64,000 nucleotides of DNA from Treponema sp. Lineage in GTDB: Bacteria; Spirochaetota; Spirochaetia; Treponematales; Breznakiellaceae. The notes under the pieces were generated by a model that made no database searches, was not told the origin of the DNA, and was given only the letters and a program-made list of their open reading frames with translations. The position numbers were made by a program, and so were the translations under genes. This document shows positions 59,971 to 64,000 of the stretch, one piece after another (positions within the stretch are counted from its first letter, which is position 1; each line of letters starts with the position of its first letter). Where the stretch lies: assembly GCA_031266775.1 (NCBI GenBank), contig JAISAQ010000107.1, positions 18,553 to 82,552 of the forward strand, in the 5' to 3' direction.

Positions 59971-60959
59971 TGGGAAAGGCCGTTCCGTGGGGCTGTTACC
60001 TCTTTCTGGGGCCGGAATTGGGCAGAAAGGAAGAGGCAACAGGAGAACTTCGCAAAAAACTCGCGGCGGAAGCGCCCGCGTCGGCTGTGGAGGAATTTTC
60101 GTATTACGCGGGGGAAACTTCCGCCAGTGAAATATGCGACGCCCTTCGCAACGGCTCGCTCTTTGCCGAAAAGAGGCTCTTCTTCATAAAAAACTCTGGC
60201 GCCCTTAAAAAAAACGAAGCGGAGATCCTCGCGCCTGTCCTTGCGTCCCTTCCCCCTCTTACCGCCGCGGTACTCCTCTCCGCCGAGACGCGCCTTGCGA
60301 AGTCCCTTGAAGACGCCTCGGGACGGGGCAAACAGATCTTCTGGGAACTGTTTGAAAACGAGAAGATCGAATGGATACACTCCTTTTTCCGCCGAGAGGG
60401 ATACCATGTGGAAGAAGAGGCGGCGGCGACCATTCTTGAAATGGTAGAAAACAACACCGCCGCCCTGCGGTCCGAATGTTCACGGATCTGCCTTTTCATG
60501 GCGAAACAGCCGGGGGATACCCTTAACGCGGCAATGGCCGAAGAATGGCTTTCGCACACAAGGGAAGAATCGGCGTTCATCCTTTTTTCACGCATTGCGC
60601 GGGGAGACCTGGCAAGGAGCCTTGAATCGCTCCATACCCTCCTTGCGGCAAAGGAAAGCCCCCCCGCCATCCTCGCGGGCCTTGCTTGGTGCTTCCGTAA
60701 ACTCCGGGACTACCTTGCCCTGACAGGCGGGGGCGGAGCCGGTGAAGCGGAATTCCGCAGAATGGGGCTGGCGGCGCCCAAGGCCCGCGCCGATTATGCC
60801 GAGGCGGCAAAACGCTACGGCGGGGCGGCCGTTGACCTGTGCCTTGCGCTTACCGCCGAATACGACATTCTTGCCCGCCGGGGCGGAGCGGGCCTTGAAC
60901 CGGTGCTTATGGATCTGTACCTTGTCAAAATCCTGCGCGCGCCGCGCGCCTTCGGCTGA
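59970..60959 (+). CDS. holA: DNA polymerase III subunit delta
   Basis: A 329-residue clamp-loader delta subunit that opens the sliding clamp. The degenerate AAA+ fold shows GCYLFLGPELGRKEEATGEL at the N-terminus, LFAEKRLFFIKNSGALKK, and the C-terminal collar region ILFSRIARGDLARSLESLHTLL. The ATG at 59970 shares one base with the lexA stop (TGATG), and the mntP gene starts five bases after its stop. Confidence 0.92.
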   Translation: MGKAVPWGCYLFLGPELGRKEEATGELRKKLAAEAPASAVEEFSYYAGETSASEICDALRNGSLFAEKRLFFIKNSGALKKNEAEILAPVLASLPPLTAAVLLSAETRLAKSLEDASGRGKQIFWELFENEKIEWIHSFFRREGYHVEEEAAATILEMVENNTAALRSECSRICLFMAKQPGDTLNAAMAEEWLSHTREESAFILFSRIARGDLARSLESLHTLLAAKESPPAILAGLAWCFRKLRDYLALTGGGGAGEAEFRRMGLAAPKARADYAEAAKRYGGAAVDLCLALTAEYDILARRGGAGLEPVLMDLYLVKILRAPRAFG

Positions 60960-60963
60960 ACCA

Positions 60964-61572
60964 ATGCTGGAAATTTTTCTTATAGGACTTGCCCTTTCCA
61001 TGGACGCCTTTGCCGTATCGGTCAGTTCCGGCATCTGCATACGGGATCTAAAACCCTTTTACGCGGTACGGGCAAGCCTTTCCTTCGGGATCTTCCAGTT
61101 TATCATGCCGGCCGCAGGATGGTTTCTGGGCGGCGCCTTCGCGCGGTACATCGGCGCCTTTGACCACTGGATAGCATTCTTCCTTCTTGTCTTTACAGGC
61201 GGAAAGATGATCTTCGAGGCGCACAAAGACGGGGGAAAAACAAAAAAGGGCGGTGAAGAACACTCAGACGGCGGGCGTTTTTGTGACGAAAAAAACACCG
61301 CGGACATAAGAAGCCCCGCCGCCCTGCTTGTCCTTTCTCTTGCCACCAGCATAGACGCGCTTGCGGTGGGCGTTTCCTTCAGCATCATGCAGAACGGCAT
61401 CTGGGGAAGGGCCGCCCTTATCGGGGGCATCACCTTTTTTGTCTGCCTTGCCGGTTTTGCCTTTGGGCGGCGCATCGGCTTCCTGTTCGAAAAATGGGCG
61501 GAAACGGCCGGAGGGATCATCCTTGTGATGATAGGGGTGAAGACGCTGGCCGAACATCTCCTGGCAGGATGA
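60964..61572 (+). CDS. mntP: Manganese efflux pump MntP
   Basis: A 202-residue membrane protein with six helices in two repeats: LALSMDAFAVSVSSGI and LATSIDALAVGVSFSI, each with the conserved acidic residue needed for Mn2+ export. A hydrophilic loop (EAHKDGGKTKKGGEEHSDGG) separates the halves. The ATG at 60964 lies four bases after holA; the longer track ORF is a holA shadow. No manganese riboswitch is visible. Confidence 0.94.
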   Translation: MLEIFLIGLALSMDAFAVSVSSGICIRDLKPFYAVRASLSFGIFQFIMPAAGWFLGGAFARYIGAFDHWIAFFLLVFTGGKMIFEAHKDGGKTKKGGEEHSDGGRFCDEKNTADIRSPAALLVLSLATSIDALAVGVSFSIMQNGIWGRAALIGGITFFVCLAGFAFGRRIGFLFEKWAETAGGIILVMIGVKTLAEHLLAG

Positions 61573-61582
61573 ACGGAGGTTC

Positions 61583-62743
61583 ATGATGTCAAACAGCGGA
61601 GACGGCCGCCGGCCGGAAATAAAACCTCTTACCTCGCTGCGTTTTGTCTTTGCCATGCTGGTTTTTTTATCCCATTATTCAACAGGGGAAAAGGTTATTT
61701 TTTTCGAAGGGTTCATCGGGGTCGAATTTTTCTTTATCCTGAGCGGATTCGTACTTTCCTATACCTACGGAAACAGAATAGCGGAAAAGAAAACGCCGCT
61801 GGGGGAATTCTTCATGGCGCGCTTCGCGCGGATATACCCCCTGCATCTTGCGACGTTTCTTTTGTCGCTGGCGCTGCTGGTTAGAAATTCCCTTGCAGCC
61901 GGGGGGGGGGGGGTAACTACGCTGCCATGGCTCAGGATGTTTTTCAACATAACCCTGCTGCAAAGTTTTGTCCCCGACTCCTCATATTATCTTTCGTTTA
62001 ACATTGTTTCATGGAGCATTTCGGACGAGATGTTCTTTTACCTCGCGTTCCCCCTGCTGCTGTGCGTCTTTAACGGACACCGAATCAAAATAAAGGCGGC
62101 GGCGGGCCTTGTGGTGCTGGCGGCGTATTTTACGGCGATCTTCCTCCTCCCCGGACAGTACGCTCACGCGGTTTTTTACATAAACCCGCTTGTAAGAATG
62201 CTTGATTTTATCCTGGGAATGCTGCTGTTCCGTATATGGCGGCGCATTACATCCGGCGCGGAAAACAGGAAAGGCGCGCTTCACGGAAAATTCCTTCCTG
62301 CCGCTGTCGAAATTGCGCCGGTATGCCTTCTTGTCATAATGGTGGCGGCGGCAGACAGGATTCCGCTTGTGTACAGAATAGGAAGCTACTACTGGATACC
62401 CCTGGCGCTGCTTGTTCTGTGCTTCGCGCAGCCGTTCGGCGAAGGAATCATCTCAAAACTATTGTCGCTTAAACCTTTCATGTTTCTGGGCAGAATAAGT
62501 TTTGCGTTTTATATGCTGCATCACATGATGTTAAGCCTGGTACCCGCCGCGGTAAAACGTGTGCTGCACCTGGATCTGGAAAGCATACATCCCGCCGCAA
62601 GATTCACAATAATTTTCGCGGCGGTCCTCGCGGCAGGCATAGCCGGCTTTTACTGTTTTGAACTGCCCGCCGGTAATTTCATAAAGAACCTTTCGAAAAA
62701 ACGGAAAAAGCAGACCGGTACAAGCCCCCGGAACGCCGCCTGA
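61583..62743 (+). CDS. OafA/YrhL-type acyltransferase with poly-G tract (phase-variable candidate)
   Basis: A 386-residue acyltransferase-3 membrane protein with about ten helices. The family motifs are at the N-terminus: LTSLRFVFAMLVFLSHYS, GFIGVEFFFILSGFVLSY and FFMARFARIYPLHL. Such proteins O-acetylate surface polysaccharides. A run of 13 Gs (61901-61913) encodes AAGGGGV and keeps the frame open here; loss of one G gives an immediate TAA. ACGGAGG precedes the ATG, with a second ATG just after it. Because no other glycan genes are adjacent, the target is unknown. Confidence 0.9.
   Translation: MMSNSGDGRRPEIKPLTSLRFVFAMLVFLSHYSTGEKVIFFEGFIGVEFFFILSGFVLSYTYGNRIAEKKTPLGEFFMARFARIYPLHLATFLLSLALLVRNSLAAGGGGVTTLPWLRMFFNITLLQSFVPDSSYYLSFNIVSWSISDEMFFYLAFPLLLCVFNGHRIKIKAAAGLVVLAAYFTAIFLLPGQYAHAVFYINPLVRMLDFILGMLLFRIWRRITSGAENRKGALHGKFLPAAVEIAPVCLLVIMVAAADRIPLVYRIGSYYWIPLALLVLCFAQPFGEGIISKLLSLKPFMFLGRISFAFYMLHHMMLSLVPAAVKRVLHLDLESIHPAARFTIIFAAVLAAGIAGFYCFELPAGNFIKNLSKKRKKQTGTSPRNAA
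61901..61913 (+). repeat. 13-G homopolymer tract inside a coding region
   Basis: Thirteen consecutive Gs, followed by TAACTAC. In the present length the frame reads through; at 12 Gs the next codon is TAA. Tracts of this length are prone to slipped-strand mispairing. Confidence 0.9.
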
Positions 62744-62762
62744 ATATTTGTCTCTCACCTGA

Positions 62763-62841
62763 GCTTGTTTCATCGAACCGAAGGTTCGCACCACGCTTTA
62801 GCGTTGCGCTAAGCGCACGGTCAATTAGTTTTGGAACAAGC
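62763..62841. other. Structured intergenic element (outer stem with two inner hairpins)
   Basis: GCTTGTT (62763-62769) pairs with AACAAGC (62835-62841). Inside lie CGAACC-GAA-GGTTCG and GCTTTAGCG-TT-GCGCTAAGC (one bulge). The layout resembles a three-way junction and fills much of the 310-base gap between the acyltransferase gene and rplU. It could be a structured RNA, a terminator complex or a dispersed repeat; only one copy is in the window. Confidence 0.45.
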
Positions 62842-62932
62842 CATACTCTTGAATAGGCTTGGCCCCCAGGATAAACGCATAGAAATTCCCCCCGTTCCCC
62901 TGACGTGGTATACTCTCCATCGGGAGAGGAAC

Positions 62933-63121
62933 ATGGCAAAAAAGAGCTCAAAATTCGCAAGCCGTATCCTGAAAAAGACCAAAAACGCCTTGACGAACTC
63001 CGCTTTTTTATCCTATGATATACTATTATTATGGTTTTTGAAGGATGTTTTTCATGTACGTTTTGATGGAATTCAAAGGCAAACAGTACAAAGCCGAAAC
63101 GGGCGCCCGGTTAAAGGTTGA
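62933..63121 (+). CDS. Possible small basic protein upstream of rplU
   Basis: A 62-residue ORF beginning MAKKSSKFASRILKKTKNAL, preceded by GGGAGAGG and by a -10-like TATACT (62909-62914) with a weak -35 (TTCCCC). It overlaps the rplU start and its promoter, which argues against a full-length conserved gene; its C-terminal half is probably just the shadow of rplU. It may be a leader peptide or an accident. I recognise no family. Confidence 0.3.
   Translation: MAKKSSKFASRILKKTKNALTNSAFLSYDILLLWFLKDVFHVRFDGIQRQTVQSRNGRPVKG
62990..63019 (+). promoter_or_regulatory. Promoter of rplU-prp-rpmA
   Basis: -35 TTGACG (62990-62995), 18-bp spacer, -10 TATGAT (63014-63019). The start near 63026 leaves a leader of about 28 bases with a GAAGGA site. 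Confidence 0.65.
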
Positions 63122-63365
63122 CCGGATAGACGCCGAGCCGGGGGCTGTCCTGGACATAGATTCGGTACTCCTCCATTCCGGGGATACGGTATCCGTGGGC
63201 GCTCCCTATATAACGGGCGCCCGGGTTCAGGCGGTGGTGGAAAGCCACGGCAGGGAACGGAAGATCATTGTTTTTAAGTACAAACCCAAAAAAGATTACC
63301 GGCGCAAACAGGGACACCGCCAGGGGTATTCGATCCTTAAGATCGGGGATATCACCGGAGTTTAA
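63054..63365 (+). CDS. rplU: 50S ribosomal protein L21
   Basis: A 103-residue L21 beginning MYVLMEFKGKQYKAETG and ending with the rRNA-binding KYKPKKDYRRKQGHRQGYSI. The ATG at 63054 is nine bases after AAGGA; the track's 63045 ATG overlaps the ribosome binding site. It is the first gene of the L21-Prp-L27 series. Confidence 0.96.
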   Translation: MYVLMEFKGKQYKAETGARLKVDRIDAEPGAVLDIDSVLLHSGDTVSVGAPYITGARVQAVVESHGRERKIIVFKYKPKKDYRRKQGHRQGYSILKIGDITGV

Positions 63366-63391
63366 GGGGAACGGGTTTAATTCGGGACGGG

Positions 63392-63736
63392 ATGATAACT
63401 ATCGACGTGGTTTTGGACGCCCAGGGGCTTCTCAGGTCCTGTACGGTCACCGGTCATGCCCGGGCGGGGCCGAAAGGCTCCGATGTGGTCTGCGCCGCCG
63501 TGTCGATTCTGACAAAAACCGCCCTCAAGACCCTTGCGGGCCGGGAGGGGATAACCCTCCGGGTCCCGGCGGGGGTTCCGGAACGGGGAACCTTTGGAAT
63601 GGAAACGGATTATACCGGCCAGGGCAGGGATTTTCTTGCCGCGGCCGGGGCTTTTTTGCTCGAAGGCCTGGGTTCGGTTTCCGAAGGGTATCCTGATTAT
63701 TGTACCATGACTATTCATAAGGAACGGAGGAGCTGA
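63392..63736 (+). CDS. prp: Prp-like cysteine protease (ribosomal-processing protease, YsxB family)
   Basis: A 114-residue protein with the family's catalytic pair: His in [14 protein letters not shown] and Cys in [15 protein letters not shown]. In Firmicutes and Fusobacteria Prp removes an N-terminal extension from L27. It sits in the usual place between rplU and rpmA, but the L27 encoded here has no such extension, so its substrate is unclear. Confidence 0.92.
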   Translation: MITIDVVLDAQGLLRSCTVTGHARAGPKGSDVVCAAVSILTKTALKTLAGREGITLRVPAGVPERGTFGMETDYTGQGRDFLAAAGAFLLEGLGSVSEGYPDYCTMTIHKERRS

Positions 63737-63737
63737 T

Positions 63738-63998
63738 ATGGCCCGAAAAAGAGGCGGCAGCGGCGCAAAAAACGGCAGGGATTCAAACCCCCACTATTTG
63801 GGGGTCAAGGCGTCGGGGGATACCCTGGTAAAAGCGGGGACCATTATCGTCCGGCAGAGGGGCACCAAAATTCACCCGGGCAGCAACGTGGGCTGCGGGG
63901 GGGATTATACCCTCTTTGCCAAGGTGGACGGCCGGGTCTGTTTTTCTACCCGCCGGGGCCGGAAACTGGCCGGGGTTATCCCCGTCGCGGCGGAGTAG
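63738..63998 (+). CDS. rpmA: 50S ribosomal protein L27
   Basis: An 86-residue L27 beginning directly with [20 protein letters not shown], the segment that reaches the peptidyl-transferase centre. There is no cleavable leader before it. [20 protein letters not shown] is the family signature. The ATG follows AACGGAGGAG and lies one base after the prp stop; the gene is complete. Confidence 0.97.
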   Translation: MARKRGGSGAKNGRDSNPHYLGVKASGDTLVKAGTIIVRQRGTKIHPGSNVGCGGDYTLFAKVDGRVCFSTRRGRKLAGVIPVAAE

Positions 63999-64000
63999 GT

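Noticed and set aside
1-64000. CRISPR arrays, IS elements, prophage, rRNA, tmRNA, SRP RNA or RNase P RNA
   Set aside because: No regular spaced repeats, transposase or integrase motifs, or conserved cores of these RNAs were found on reading both strands.

Overview
The window reads as a chromosomal segment of a Treponema-like spirochaete (Treponemataceae/Breznakiellaceae type) with high G+C. Four things point there. The gene order alaS - parvulin-type lipo/periplasmic protein - nusB - TPR protein - groES - small sigma-70 factor matches, from memory, the T. pallidum TP1017-TP1012 block. RpoB carries Asn at the spirochaete 'position 531'. HprK/HPr/PtsN occur without any sugar permease in view. 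The NtrY/NtrC pair resembles the treponemal AtcSR system. No insertion sequences, phage genes or CRISPR arrays were seen.

Layout. 1-5.6 kb: alaS (3' part), parvulin-like protein, nusB, TPR membrane protein, groES (minus) and a short sigma-70-family gene driven by a textbook sigma-54 promoter. 5.6-12.6 kb: MATE transporter, proS, a Ycf46-like AAA+ ATPase and two lipoproteins (COG3014-like and LpoB-like). 12.8-19.2 kb: two LPP20-type lipoproteins, an M48 peptidase, uvrB, an RlpA-SPOR protein and an EamA transporter. 19.2-23.4 kb: a ZnuBCA metal importer downstream of an aldo/keto reductase-ferredoxin fusion, and a small metallochaperone. 23.4-25.4 kb: an outer-membrane barrel protein. 25.4-37.1 kb (minus): tRNA-Thr, rpmG, tRNA-Trp, secE, nusG, rplK, rplA, rplJ, rplL, rpoB, rpoC. 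37.2-46.9 kb: deoD, tRNA-Leu with a duplicated 3' end, an UlaG-like hydrolase, ptsN, a HEAT-repeat protein, a GH5 enzyme, a lytic transglycosylase, serA, serC and rex.

47.0-54.8 kb is the most unusual part. It is a tight operon made of an FkbH-like enzyme, acyl carrier protein, MaoC-like hydratase, aldo/keto reductase, two-subunit transketolase, MBOAT acyltransferase and SGNH-like membrane protein. Its backbone parallels the dlt system (carrier protein + MBOAT + SGNH-like protein), but an FkbH-type loader replaces the adenylating ligase. I infer an envelope acyl-transfer system that attaches a small hydroxyacyl group to a surface glycan or lipid.

54.8-61.6 kb holds regulators: hprK, ptsH, an NtrY-like kinase, an NtrC-like sigma-54 activator, lexA, holA and mntP. 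61.6-62.7 kb is an OafA-type acyltransferase whose reading frame runs through 13 consecutive Gs, a probable phase-variation switch. The window ends with rplU - prp - rpmA.

Regulatory themes. The sigma-54 promoter and inverted GTGTCATAA sites upstream of the small sigma factor, together with the sigma-54 activator near 58 kb, suggest an RpoN-to-sigma cascade. Rex has a perfect operator over its own start site. Several genes (proS, hprK, ptsN, the HEAT protein, the outer-membrane barrel) have promoters placed so that the transcript would begin at or within a few bases of the start codon, suggesting leaderless mRNAs.
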